Below are positions 1 to 6,891 of a stretch of DNA of 8,098 bases, piece after piece; positions within the stretch are counted from its first letter, which is position 1; each line of letters begins with the position of its first letter. The stretch spans positions 1 through 8,098 of the forward strand of contig DJFQ01000091.1 in the NCBI GenBank assembly GCA_002432095.1. The letters are read 5' to 3'. A program made the translations under genes and the position numbers. The notes under the pieces are model-generated. The model ran no database searches. It was given only the letters and a program-made list of their open reading frames with translations, and was not told the DNA's origin. The stretch is from Marinagarivorans sp. UBA5868. GTDB taxonomy: Bacteria; Pseudomonadota; Gammaproteobacteria; Pseudomonadales; Cellvibrionaceae.

Positions 1-530
1 GTTTCGACTCCATCTTCTCCGGCTTCTTCTTGCGGAACCACCGGCAACACATTACAGACTTCTTCCATTAACTGGTTAACGCCACGGCCGTGGGCTGCGG
101 CTACGCCATGCACGTCTCCGAGTCCCAGCTCAAAAAACGGCGCGGCGGCCACCTCCGGTTGTTGACCGTCGATTTTATTGGCTACCAGCATGGTGGGTTT
201 TTGCTGGGTGCGCAGGTAGTGCGCAATTTGTTGGTCCGCCGAGGTAAGTCCGGCGCGGCTGTCCACTAAAAATATCACCAGATCCGCCTCACTGATTGCG
301 AGGCGTGCCTGCTCAGCCATGACCACGTCGATACCTTCGTCTTCGCCACTCAACCCACCAGTGTCGATGACGATAAATTTACGCTCTTGAAAATGCGCTT
401 CGCCGTATTTTCGGTCGCGGGTCAGGCCGGCAAAATCCGCCACCAACGCGTCGCGCGTTTTGGTAAGACAATTAAACAACGTGGATTTGCCGACATTAGG
501 ACGGCCGACCAGGGCGATAACAGGAACCAT
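1..530 (-). CDS. der: GTPase Der (EngA), N-terminal part, cut by the window edge
   Basis: Der is a GTPase with two tandem G domains and a C-terminal KH-like domain that acts in the cytoplasm in 50S ribosomal subunit maturation. Only the first 176 codons are present; the usual length is about 450-490 residues. The first G domain is clear: the P-loop GRPNVGKST at residues 9-17, switch I around residues 32-40 (DFAGLTRDR), the G3 motif DTGG at 56-59, the G4 motif NKID at 118-121, and a G5-like AAAHGRG stretch further on. The start is ATG at 530, matching the family's [12 protein letters not shown] beginning. It lies 6 bases after the bamB stop codon with no Shine-Dalgarno sequence at normal distance, so translation may be coupled to bamB (inference). 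Residue 34 is Ala where many Der proteins have Pro. The second G domain and KH domain are presumably beyond base 1. Identification is very secure. Confidence 0.97.
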   Translation of the reverse strand, partial: MVPVIALVGRPNVGKSTLFNCLTKTRDALVADFAGLTRDRKYGEAHFQERKFIVIDTGGLSGEDEGIDVVMAEQARLAISEADLVIFLVDSRAGLTSADQQIAHYLRTQQKPTMLVANKIDGQQPEVAAAPFFELGLGDVHGVAAAHGRGVNQLMEEVCNVLPVVPQEEAGEDGVE

Positions 531-536
531 GAGAAT

Positions 537-1766
537 TTATTTAACCCCGGTGGGTTTGGTAGAAATAGCGCCTTTTTGGCGATTGGACGGCATTTCCCAG
601 AAGCCGGAATCGGGATCTGTGATTTCGGCGCCGTAGGCCATCAACACGCCATCTTTGTTCAATACAAATAACTTGTCGTCGATAGTGAAGGGCTGGGCAA
701 AAACCGGTACTTCGCTAATTCTATTGCGCGCCACCAAGGAGCCATCTTCCAGCGACAATCCGTGCAGATAGCCCTCTTGGTCAATTACGATCACCATGTC
801 ATTAAACACGGCAGGCGCGCTGAGATCGCGGCGGTGAAGCTCTTTGTTCTCCCACAAGAGCGTGCCATTGAGCGCGTCAAATGCCTTTATATGGCTATTG
901 GCATCGCTGACAAATATCCGGTCATCTGCACCCGCCATGTTTTCCGAAGTGGAAACATCCTGAGCCCAGGCAATACGCCCAGTGCCCTTGGCGATGGCGA
1001 CCAGACGGGTATTGAAACCGGCGCCGTAAATATAAGGTCCGAGTTCGATGGGAGCTGCGTCCACATCCACCAGGCGCTCAAGTTCCGTTTTGCCTTGCGG
1101 CTGCCCTACCCGCGCGCTCCAGCGCAACTGACCGGAGTTACAGTCGAAACTCAACATCTGTCCGTTATCAAATGCCACCAATGCAACATCATCAAGAATC
1201 AACGGGCTGGCGTTGGAGCGAAGGCTGAGCACCGGAACCGGATGATCATAGGTCCACAACTGACGACCGTCCTCAAACGAGAAGGCAAATACACGCCCGT
1301 CAATTGCTTGGGTGATGACCGCCTCGCCATTGCTTTGCGGCGTCGCTAGCACTTCGCTGCTCGCTTTGGCCTCCCACTTTTGCTGACCGTTGGTTAAATC
1401 AAAAGCGATAACGCGACCATCCAGGGTACCGACAAAACCCATGCCAGCGGACACACCAACACCGCTGCCAATTGCCGTGTTCAGTTTGCTGCGCCACAGG
1501 CGCTTTCCGTTTTCACTGCGCCAGGCGGCAATCACACCTTCAACATCAACCGTATAGAGCACACCATCCACATGAGCGGGTTGGAGCCTCGCATAGCGCG
1601 CATCCTGCCCTGCACCGGTGGATTTACGCCAGTCGCGAACGAATTTGAATTGGGCTGAAATAGGCTCAAGCTTAACCGGCTTCAACTCTTCCTTAACGCT
1701 GCTACAACCGACCAGCAGTAATGCGCCTGAACAGCAGGCCGCTGCCAGGGAACGACGAAAAGTCAT
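537..1766 (-). CDS. bamB: Outer membrane assembly lipoprotein BamB (YfgL)
   Basis: BamB is the beta-propeller lipoprotein of the BAM complex. It sits on the periplasmic face of the outer membrane and helps BamA fold and insert beta-barrel proteins. The 409-residue product starts with a lipoprotein signal: Arg at 4-5, a hydrophobic stretch, and lipobox LVGC at 18-21 with acylated Cys21. Ser follows at +2, which agrees with outer-membrane sorting. The body has PQQ/WD40-like propeller repeats, shown by six GxxxW motifs ending near residues 91, 131, 171, 216, 267 and 305, plus a degenerate blade near 342-346. E. coli BamB has 392 residues; about 30 residues after the last blade (380-409, polar, ending TKPTGVK) form an extra tail. 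A TTG codon lies directly before the ATG, but the ATG is preferred because GGAGG lies 7 bases upstream of it. The ATG overlaps the yfgM stop by one base (TGATG), which implies translational coupling. Confidence 0.96.
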   Translation of the reverse strand: MTFRRSLAAACCSGALLLVGCSSVKEELKPVKLEPISAQFKFVRDWRKSTGAGQDARYARLQPAHVDGVLYTVDVEGVIAAWRSENGKRLWRSKLNTAIGSGVGVSAGMGFVGTLDGRVIAFDLTNGQQKWEAKASSEVLATPQSNGEAVITQAIDGRVFAFSFEDGRQLWTYDHPVPVLSLRSNASPLILDDVALVAFDNGQMLSFDCNSGQLRWSARVGQPQGKTELERLVDVDAAPIELGPYIYGAGFNTRLVAIAKGTGRIAWAQDVSTSENMAGADDRIFVSDANSHIKAFDALNGTLLWENKELHRRDLSAPAVFNDMVIVIDQEGYLHGLSLEDGSLVARNRISEVPVFAQPFTIDDKLFVLNKDGVLMAYGAEITDPDSGFWEMPSNRQKGAISTKPTGVK

Positions 1767-2521
1767 CAAGCGTCCTCCGCCGCGGCGGCCGGTGTGGGCG
1801 CGTGCGGGTTGGGCATATTGCCGTGGGGAGATACCGCTGGCTGCGGCAGCACTGAGGGGTCATCCGCGGAAGTCAGGGTATTGTCGATTTTCAGCTGCAC
1901 CAGATTACGCCGCATGGGCTGATTGGTACCCATGGCCTGAAGAGCCGATTCGTACGCTGCGCGAGCCTCAGCCAAACGCTTTTGTGACAGCAGAACATCA
2001 CCTTTGGCTTCAGCATAGGCAGCCGCGTAAGCGGGGGACGGCTTGCCGGAAAGGATGTTTAACGCGGCGTCCATTTCGCCGGCGGCGGTGTGCACCCGGG
2101 CCAAGCGCAATCGCGCCAGCTCTTTCACCGAGTCGTTGGCACCTTGACTGCTCACCTTTTCCAACTGAGTTTTGGCTTCGGCATAGTCTTGGTTTTGCAC
2201 CGCCAATTTAGCGAGATAAAGGGCGGCAAAATCCGCATAGAGACTGGAAGAGTCGTGGGCAATCACAGCATTCGCCAATTGCTTTACTTTGGCAGCCTGC
2301 TCTCCGGTGGGTTCTGAATCAAACTCGGTAACTGCGGCTGCGAATTTTTCGTAGACCACAGAGGCTTCACGCGCAGCGTCCGCACGGTGGCCCTGATATT
2401 GATTCCAGGCAAAAAAACCGCCGAGACCGATAACGGCCGCAATCAAAACGGTGGTTCCGTAGTCCTTCCACCAGCGTTTCAAAGATTCAATTTGTTCTTC
2501 TTCTGTCAAATGTGTGGCCAC
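1766..2521 (-). CDS. yfgM: YfgM family membrane-anchored TPR protein (periplasmic chaperone helper)
   Basis: YfgM is an inner-membrane protein with a short cytoplasmic N terminus and a periplasmic TPR domain. In E. coli it associates with the SecYEG translocon and the chaperone PpiD, and it has been linked to stress regulation through RcsB. The 251-residue product shows this plan: a charged N terminus with EEEQIESLKRWWKDYG at residues 7-22, one membrane segment at about 22-40, then a helical, Ala-rich TPR-like region to about residue 213. The last 33 or so residues are rich in Pro, Ala and His and look disordered; this makes it longer than E. coli YfgM (206 residues). The start is GTG at 2521, supported by AGGAG 7 bases upstream; the family's MxxxLTEEEQ-type beginning follows immediately. 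It lies between hisS and bamB, as in other gammaproteobacteria, and its TGA stop overlaps the bamB ATG. Confidence 0.93.
   Translation of the reverse strand: MATHLTEEEQIESLKRWWKDYGTTVLIAAVIGLGGFFAWNQYQGHRADAAREASVVYEKFAAAVTEFDSEPTGEQAAKVKQLANAVIAHDSSSLYADFAALYLAKLAVQNQDYAEAKTQLEKVSSQGANDSVKELARLRLARVHTAAGEMDAALNILSGKPSPAYAAAYAEAKGDVLLSQKRLAEARAAYESALQAMGTNQPMRRNLVQLKIDNTLTSADDPSVLPQPAVSPHGNMPNPHAPTPAAAAEDA
1773..1778 (-). promoter_or_regulatory. bamB ribosome binding site inside the end of yfgM
   Basis: GGAGGA on the minus strand, inside the last codons of yfgM. The GGAGG core is 7 bases from the ATG at 1766 and only 4 from the alternative TTG at 1769. This spacing decides the bamB start in favour of the ATG. 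Confidence 0.8.
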
Positions 2522-2527
2522 TTTGGC

Positions 2528-2533
2528 TCTCCT
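2528..2533 (-). promoter_or_regulatory. yfgM ribosome binding site for a GTG start
   Basis: AGGAGA on the minus strand. The AGGAG core is 7 bases before the GTG at 2521. There is no ATG at a suitable place near the N terminus, so this site supports the GTG as the real start. Confidence 0.8.
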
Positions 2534-2548
2534 GTTATTGTGTTCTTA

Positions 2549-2585
2549 ATCTTCGAGGCTCGACGACTTCGTCATATCTTCGAGC
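2549..2585. repeat. Nested direct and inverted repeats in the hisS-yfgM spacer
   Basis: A 9-base direct repeat, ATCTTCGAG on the plus strand, occurs at 2549-2557 and 2576-2584. The same stretch holds inverted repeats: TCGAG/CTCGA at 2553-2557 and 2559-2563, GCTCGA/TCGAGC at 2558-2563 and 2580-2585, and GACGA/TCGTC at 2562-2566 and 2569-2573. On the transcript these allow competing short hairpins just after the hisS stop and before the yfgM ribosome-binding site. No U-run follows on the minus strand, so it does not look like an intrinsic terminator. A role in RNA processing or in setting yfgM expression relative to hisS is possible but unproven. Confidence 0.45.
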
Positions 2586-2601
2586 GATGAATACTCGCTT
2601 G

Positions 2602-3879
2602 CTATTCGTTCAGCAAACCTTTGATGGCGCAGGCGGCCTGCGCCTGCTCAACCTGCTGCTGCGGCGCCTCTGTACGCAGCGGCTTGATGCCAACTTGTTT
2701 AAGGGCGACCTCATCCTCGCCGAGGATAAGCGCGAACTGAGCACCACTTTTGTCCGCCTTTTTCATTTGCGATTTGAAGGAACCACCGCCCATGTGGGTA
2801 ACAAGACGGAGATAAGGCAGTTCGGTGCGCAGAGTTTCGGCGAGCGCTATCGCTTGCGCTTGCACATCCCCCACGGCAACGAGATAAACATCCACCGCGT
2901 CATTAATGGAACCGGGGATCACTTCCAGCGTCTCCAACAAAAGCACCAGCCGCTCAATACCCATGGCACATCCCACCGCGGGTGTTGGTTTGCCACCTAA
3001 TTGCTCTACCAGACCATCGTAACGACCGCCGGCACAGACCGTACCCTGGGCGCCGAGTTTCGTCGTTACCCACTCGAACACCGTGTTGCTGTAGTAATCG
3101 AGGCCACGCACCAGGCGTGGGTTGACGATATATGACATGCCCGCAGCATCGAGGAAACGGCGCAGTCCCGCAAAGTGGGCGATCGACTCATCGTCCAAAT
3201 AATCCGGAAGTGACGGCGCGCCATCCAACAGATCCTGGGTAGAAGGGACTTTGCTATCGAGTATTCGCAATGGATTAGTGGTGAGACGGCGACGGCTGTC
3301 TTCATCCAACTGTTCAGCGCGTTCTTGCAGGTACATCACCAAATCCGCCCGAAAGCGAGCGCGCGCGTCACTCGTACCCAGGTTGTTCAGTTGGAGCTCC
3401 ACGTCATCGAGAATACCCAACTCCCGCCAGAGTCGCGCCAGCATAATGAGCAATTCGGCGTCCACATCCGGACCGACCATACCAAACGCTTCAAAACCAA
3501 ACTGATGAAACTGGCGCAATCGACCTTTTTGCGGTTTCTCATAACGAAACATGGGGCCGGTGTACCAGAGCTTTTGAGTCTGGTTGTACAACAGGCCATG
3601 CTCCTCTGCGGCACGGACACAACTGGCCGTGCCCTCCGGGCGCAAAGTCAGACTAAGGCCGTTGCGGTCGTCGAAGGTGTACATTTCCTTCTCGACGATA
3701 TCAGTAACTTCACCAATGCTGCGTTTGAACAGCTCGGTCTGCTCCAGAATCGGAAAACGGATTTCGCGATAGCCATAACGCTCGGCCACCTCGGCAATCG
3801 AGGCTTCAACGTATTGCCATGCCGGAGCACGCTCCGGCAATAAATCTTCCATTCCTTTAACGGATTGAATCTGTTTCAA
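2602..3879 (-). CDS. hisS: Histidine--tRNA ligase (histidyl-tRNA synthetase)
   Basis: This class II aminoacyl-tRNA synthetase charges tRNA-His with histidine in the cytoplasm. The 425-residue length equals that of the bacterial family. Visible landmarks: the N-terminal [12 protein letters not shown] segment at residues 5-16; motif 1 in the region of residues 40-60; TLRPEGTA at 78-85; motif 2 around 108-130 with [17 protein letters not shown] at 110-126; the histidine-specific RGLDYY at 258-263; the glycine-rich CAGGRYDGL at 282-290; and motif 3 [14 protein letters not shown] at 301-314. The anticodon-binding domain follows from about residue 328 to the end. The start is TTG at 3879: an in-frame TAG lies only 21-24 bases upstream, no in-frame ATG or GTG lies between, and the first internal ATG (residue 10) would remove conserved N-terminal residues. 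A GGGAA sequence lies 6 bases upstream. The gene is flanked by spacers of 66 and 80 bases, longer than most in this cluster. Confidence 0.97.
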   Translation of the reverse strand: MKQIQSVKGMEDLLPERAPAWQYVEASIAEVAERYGYREIRFPILEQTELFKRSIGEVTDIVEKEMYTFDDRNGLSLTLRPEGTASCVRAAEEHGLLYNQTQKLWYTGPMFRYEKPQKGRLRQFHQFGFEAFGMVGPDVDAELLIMLARLWRELGILDDVELQLNNLGTSDARARFRADLVMYLQERAEQLDEDSRRRLTTNPLRILDSKVPSTQDLLDGAPSLPDYLDDESIAHFAGLRRFLDAAGMSYIVNPRLVRGLDYYSNTVFEWVTTKLGAQGTVCAGGRYDGLVEQLGGKPTPAVGCAMGIERLVLLLETLEVIPGSINDAVDVYLVAVGDVQAQAIALAETLRTELPYLRLVTHMGGGSFKSQMKKADKSGAQFALILGEDEVALKQVGIKPLRTEAPQQQVEQAQAACAIKGLLNE

Positions 3880-3885
3880 AATTGG

Positions 3886-3890
3886 TTCCC
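3886..3890 (-). promoter_or_regulatory. Probable hisS ribosome binding site for a TTG start
   Basis: GGGAA on the minus strand, 6 bases before the TTG at 3879. It is a moderate match to the Shine-Dalgarno consensus and the only one near the start. Together with the in-frame stop at 3901-3903 it fixes the TTG as the best candidate. Confidence 0.5.
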
Positions 3891-3900
3891 GTAATGCGTG

Positions 3901-3946
3901 CTATCGCCGTGTTTACTACATCCGCCGTGTTTAATACTTCGGCCGT
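3901..3946. repeat. Imperfect 18-base tandem repeat between ispG and hisS
   Basis: Bases 3901-3918 and 3919-3936 align at 14 of 18 positions and share the exact 11-mer CGCCGTGTTTA (3905-3915 and 3923-3933). A third, partial unit at 3937-3946 matches the second at 8 of 10 positions and ends at the ispG stop codon. In the ispG frame the stretch carries several further stops, so it is not a lost C-terminal extension in that frame. It occupies most of the 66-base spacer. It most likely arose by slippage or tandem duplication; no function is evident. Confidence 0.55.
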
Positions 3947-5061
3947 CAGACCGCTTTGGCGATCAGATCTTTTTCCAGTTCGGCTTTGGCTGCAGCCTTG
4001 GCGCGAATGAGTTTTTCGAGTTGGTCGACCAGATGCTCGTTGTCGAATTTATCTTTAGGCTCTCCGTCAACATAAATCAGATTGCGGGGCGTACCGCCAG
4101 CGAGTCCCACGTCTGCCTCCTTGGCTTCTCCGGGACCATTGACGACACAGCCAATCACCGCCACATCAAGAGGCACCGTAATATCTTCTAACCGATTCTC
4201 CAGCTCATTCATGGTTTTGATGACGTCGAAGTTCTGCCTTGAACAACTTGGGCAGGCAATGAAATTAATGCCTTTCGAACGCAATTTGAGGCTCTTGAGA
4301 ATATCCCAACCGACTTTCACCTCTTCCACCGGGTCGGCAGCGAGGGAGATACGGATGGTGTCGCCGATGCCATCCATTAACAATAAGCCCAAACCCACCG
4401 ACGATTTCACGGTGCCGCCGCGCAGCCCGCCGGCTTCGGTGATACCCAAATGCAGCGGCTGCTCAATCTGCTGCGCCAACTTGCGATATGCGGCAACGGC
4501 CATAAACACGTCAGACGCTTTCACACTGACTTTAAAATCGTGGAAGTTCAGTTGGTCGAGGATCTCCACATGGCGCAGCGCCGATTCCACCAAAGCATCC
4601 GGCGTTGGTTCGCCGTATTTTTTTTGCAGATCTTTTTCCAGTGACCCGGCGTTAACACCAATGCGGATCGGAATATTGAGATCGCGCGCCTTGTCTACCA
4701 CCGCCTGAATACGCTTTTCCCGACCAATATTGCCCGGATTAATGCGCAGGCAGTCAACACCTAGGTCTGCCACTCGCAGCGCGATGCGATAGTCGAAGTG
4801 GATATCCGCCACCAGCGGAAGGGTTACCTGTTTACGGATAGCACCGAACGCCTCTGCGGCGTCCATGCTGGGTACGGACACTCGCACTATGTCCGCGCCG
4901 GCCGCCTGCAGGCGCTGAATCTGTGCAACCGTTGCCGCGACATCCGTGGTCTCGGTATTGGTCATGCTCTGCACCGAAATTGGCGCGTCGCCACCCACGG
5001 CCACGTTGCCCACCATGATCTGGCGCGACTTGCGGCGTTTTATCGGAGACTCAAAATGCAT
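3946..5061 (-). CDS. ispG: (E)-4-hydroxy-3-methylbut-2-enyl-diphosphate synthase (IspG/GcpE)
   Basis: IspG catalyses the reductive conversion of 2-C-methyl-D-erythritol 2,4-cyclodiphosphate to HMBPP, the second-to-last step of the MEP isoprenoid pathway, using a [4Fe-4S] cluster in the cytoplasm. The 371-residue product has the two-domain bacterial form: a TIM-barrel from about residue 8 to 260 ([19 protein letters not shown] at 22-40, [11 protein letters not shown] at 85-95, RINPGNIG at 106-113, GITEAGG at 206-212) and a C-terminal cluster domain. The cluster ligands are visible as Cys270 and Cys273 (ACPSC), Cys305 ([10 protein letters not shown]) and Glu312. The C terminus is an Ala/Lys/Glu-rich helix (about 345-370). 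The ATG at 5061 has AGG 8 bases upstream and lies 22 bases after the rodZ stop. An eight-A run occurs in the codons for Gln146-Lys148. All key residues are present. Confidence 0.97.
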   Translation of the reverse strand: MHFESPIKRRKSRQIMVGNVAVGGDAPISVQSMTNTETTDVAATVAQIQRLQAAGADIVRVSVPSMDAAEAFGAIRKQVTLPLVADIHFDYRIALRVADLGVDCLRINPGNIGREKRIQAVVDKARDLNIPIRIGVNAGSLEKDLQKKYGEPTPDALVESALRHVEILDQLNFHDFKVSVKASDVFMAVAAYRKLAQQIEQPLHLGITEAGGLRGGTVKSSVGLGLLLMDGIGDTIRISLAADPVEEVKVGWDILKSLKLRSKGINFIACPSCSRQNFDVIKTMNELENRLEDITVPLDVAVIGCVVNGPGEAKEADVGLAGGTPRNLIYVDGEPKDKFDNEHLVDQLEKLIRAKAAAKAELEKDLIAKAV

Positions 5062-5083
5062 TGTGTTTACCTGAATTCGACTG

Positions 5084-6034
5084 CTATTCGCCCACCGTCA
5101 GGCGTTTGAATTTGCGTCCGGAGGCTGGCCCGGTTTCTACCGCCTCACCGTTGAACATTACGGTCGCTGCTGGTGCATTGCCGAGCACTACCTGAAAGGG
5201 CGCCCGGCCAAAAAGCTGCAAATTATCCCCGGAAGTGGCCAGCTGGGCAATCAAAGCTTTGCCCGTCGCATCGGTCACTTCCACCCAACAATCTTCAGCA
5301 AAAGCAAGGGACAGTTCGTCGGATGAGGCGTCCGCCGCCGGTAAGGACTGGTCTAGCTCTCCGGCTTGTTCCGCCGGGGCGGCAGTCTGCGCAGACTGCG
5401 TTGTTGGCGTCAATGCAAAGTCGGTATCCCGCAGCGCTTCGTCCTCAGCAACCTCCAGAACCTCGCCAGACTGATCCCTTGATACCCCGTCTTCCAAAGG
5501 CTCCGTCAGAGGCTCTTCGTCAGCCACCTCCAATGGCAGCTGCAACACACTGCCTGAAGACTCTACCGGTTCGCTCGCCGGACGCGCCGGGATGACCGGG
5601 GCCCTCTCATCGTCCGGAACGAGCACTGTATTGATCCCGATAAAAGCCACCATCCCGAGAATTGCAACCATGGCCACAACGACGGGCCAGAAGAATGACC
5701 GCGGCCGTTTTTGCACATGAAGTGCCAAAGCCACCGACGGCGCAGTCTGCATGGGCGCCAACTCAGCCGCAGGTAGCGATGGTTCCAAAGCTACCAAAAG
5801 CGGGACGGGATCCATCTTGAGGAACTTGGCGTAGGCGCGCAGATAACCCACTACAAACGTGGCAACGCCCACCCTCTCATAATCGTCACTTTCCAACGCC
5901 CGCAAGCGGGACAGGGGAATCATGGTGCGCTGCGCCACTACTTCCAGCGCAATACCCGCCTGCTCCCTCGCCCTGCGCAAAGTGGCACCCGGTAAAACCG
6001 GCTCATCTGCTGGGGACTGCTCGAAGACGGACAT
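5084..6034 (-). CDS. rodZ: Cytoskeleton protein RodZ (HTH + membrane segment + DUF4115)
   Basis: RodZ is a bitopic inner-membrane protein that links the MreB filament to the elongasome and so supports rod shape. The 316-residue product has the family architecture: a cytoplasmic helix-turn-helix domain of the Xre type at about residues 15-85 ([19 protein letters not shown] at 19-37, [15 protein letters not shown] at 58-72), a basic QKRPR stretch at 108-112, a single membrane segment at about 114-139, a periplasmic linker at about 140-240, and a C-terminal DUF4115 domain at about 240-312 (including [11 protein letters not shown] at 248-258). The linker is notably acidic. E. coli RodZ has 337 residues. 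The ATG at 6034 has AAGG 6 bases upstream, and this site overlaps the pilF stop codon. Its place between pilF and ispG is the usual one in Pseudomonas-like genomes. The HTH in this family binds MreB, so a transcription-factor reading would be misleading. Confidence 0.94.
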   Translation of the reverse strand: MSVFEQSPADEPVLPGATLRRAREQAGIALEVVAQRTMIPLSRLRALESDDYERVGVATFVVGYLRAYAKFLKMDPVPLLVALEPSLPAAELAPMQTAPSVALALHVQKRPRSFFWPVVVAMVAILGMVAFIGINTVLVPDDERAPVIPARPASEPVESSGSVLQLPLEVADEEPLTEPLEDGVSRDQSGEVLEVAEDEALRDTDFALTPTTQSAQTAAPAEQAGELDQSLPAADASSDELSLAFAEDCWVEVTDATGKALIAQLATSGDNLQLFGRAPFQVVLGNAPAATVMFNGEAVETGPASGRKFKRLTVGE

Positions 6035-6040
6035 GAAAAG

Positions 6041-6045
6041 CCTTA
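6041..6045 (-). promoter_or_regulatory. rodZ ribosome binding site fused to the pilF stop codon
   Basis: TAAGG on the minus strand: TAA at 6045-6043 ends pilF and, with the next GG, forms the AAGG core placed 6 bases before the rodZ ATG at 6034. Terminating ribosomes would cover the rodZ start region, which suggests coupled translation. Confidence 0.7.
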
Positions 6046-6813
6046 TTTCTGTTCAAGAGATTGACGATATTCCAAATACTCCTTGGAATACGGGTGCAGA
6101 TTTCTCAGGGCGAGAGCGTAGCTCGCCTCTTTGTCTTTATTACCAAAAATCCGCTCTATCCGAATACCGAGCCAAAGGCTCGCCGAAGTAGGCTTCGCCA
6201 CTTTTTCAAAACGGGTCAGGATACGTTTGCTTTTGGCGTATTCCCCTTCGCGAAAATAAATTTCAGCCAGCTCGATCATGGGTGGAACAAACTGGGGGTT
6301 GAGATTCAATGCGTGTTCGTATGCTGGTTTGACACGGGCGGTATTACCTGTTTTCTGGGCGCACTGGCCAGCAAAATACAAGGCTTCCGCGCGTGCTTGA
6401 TAATCAAAATCCTCCGCGGCTTTTTCAAAAAAATCGCACGCTTTTTTGGCTTCGTCTATCTCCATTAAATAGCGGCCATAAGAAACACTAATCGGCGGAA
6501 GCTCTTTAGATTCAGCGTGACGAATGGCCTTTTTAAAGGCATCTTCAGCATGATCCATCTCGCCATTGGCTTGATGCACAAGCGCAATTCCGTGGTAGGC
6601 GCGGGGAGAGTTTTTCTTCATTTCCATCGCTTTGCTGAACTGCCAGCGGGCGTTATCGCGCTTGCCAGCTTCCAAATATTTCATGCCCAGTTCGATGCGC
6701 TTGTCGTGCGCCGCGTCGGCATTTACCGGAACGCGGTTGGTAGTGGTGACGCAGCCGGCCAAAGCGCCAACTAGAACGGTGGATAAGAAAACGCGGTGAT
6801 ACCAATTGTTCAT
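6043..6813 (-). CDS. pilF: Type IV pilus biogenesis/stability lipoprotein PilF (PilW)
   Basis: PilF (called PilW in Neisseria and some annotations) is an outer-membrane lipoprotein made of TPR repeats. In Pseudomonas it is the pilotin that brings the secretin PilQ to the outer membrane and promotes its multimerisation. The 256-residue product has a signal with lipobox LAGC at residues 18-21 (acylated Cys21, Val at +2) followed by TPR-type helix pairs from about residue 37 to 250, for example ELGMKYLEAGKRDNARWQFSKA at 41-62 in part, the repeat at 73-100, ALYFAGQCAQKTGN at 144-157 and ELAEIYFREGEYAKSKRIL at 181-199. P. aeruginosa PilF has a similar length (about 252). A TTG at 6846 is in frame upstream, but the ATG at 6813 gives a normal lipoprotein signal and has GGGAGAG 7 bases upstream. 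No other pilus gene lies in the window; the gene's position between rlmN and rodZ is the usual one. Confidence 0.92.
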   Translation of the reverse strand: MNNWYHRVFLSTVLVGALAGCVTTTNRVPVNADAAHDKRIELGMKYLEAGKRDNARWQFSKAMEMKKNSPRAYHGIALVHQANGEMDHAEDAFKKAIRHAESKELPPISVSYGRYLMEIDEAKKACDFFEKAAEDFDYQARAEALYFAGQCAQKTGNTARVKPAYEHALNLNPQFVPPMIELAEIYFREGEYAKSKRILTRFEKVAKPTSASLWLGIRIERIFGNKDKEASYALALRNLHPYSKEYLEYRQSLEQK

Positions 6814-6820
6814 CAAGCTT

Positions 6821-6827
6821 CTCTCCC
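6821..6827 (-). promoter_or_regulatory. pilF ribosome binding site
   Basis: GGGAGAG on the minus strand, 7 bases before the ATG at 6813. It supports this ATG over the in-frame TTG at 6846, which would add 11 hydrophilic residues in front of a normal lipoprotein signal. Confidence 0.7.
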
Positions 6828-6891
6828 AATGCTTCTCGTTATTCAAATAGTGTGCGCATGACAGATGCCGTCTGTAAGCGGCCAGCTGGGT

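Noticed and set aside
406..458. Ala34 in place of the common Pro in Der switch I as a functional change
   Set aside because: Switch I position 34 varies among gammaproteobacterial Der proteins as far as I recall, and the surrounding GLTRDR motif is intact, so no loss of function is implied.
762..1349. A 195-codon plus-strand open frame inside bamB
   Set aside because: It is antisense to the bamB propeller region and has no recognisable domain or ribosome-binding site of note.
1618..2211. A 197-codon plus-strand open frame across the bamB-yfgM junction
   Set aside because: It lies antisense to two well-identified genes, has an Arg/Pro-rich translation without recognisable domains, and is explained by the codon bias of the opposite strand.
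4082..4708. A 208-codon plus-strand open frame inside ispG
   Set aside because: It is fully antisense to ispG, whose conserved residues are all intact; the translation is Ser/Arg/Pro-rich with no family resemblance.
6861..6875. Small inverted repeat ACAGA/TCTGT in the rlmN-pilF spacer as a possible terminator
   Set aside because: The stem is only 5 base pairs with a 5-base loop, is not GC-rich and is not followed by a U-run on the minus strand.
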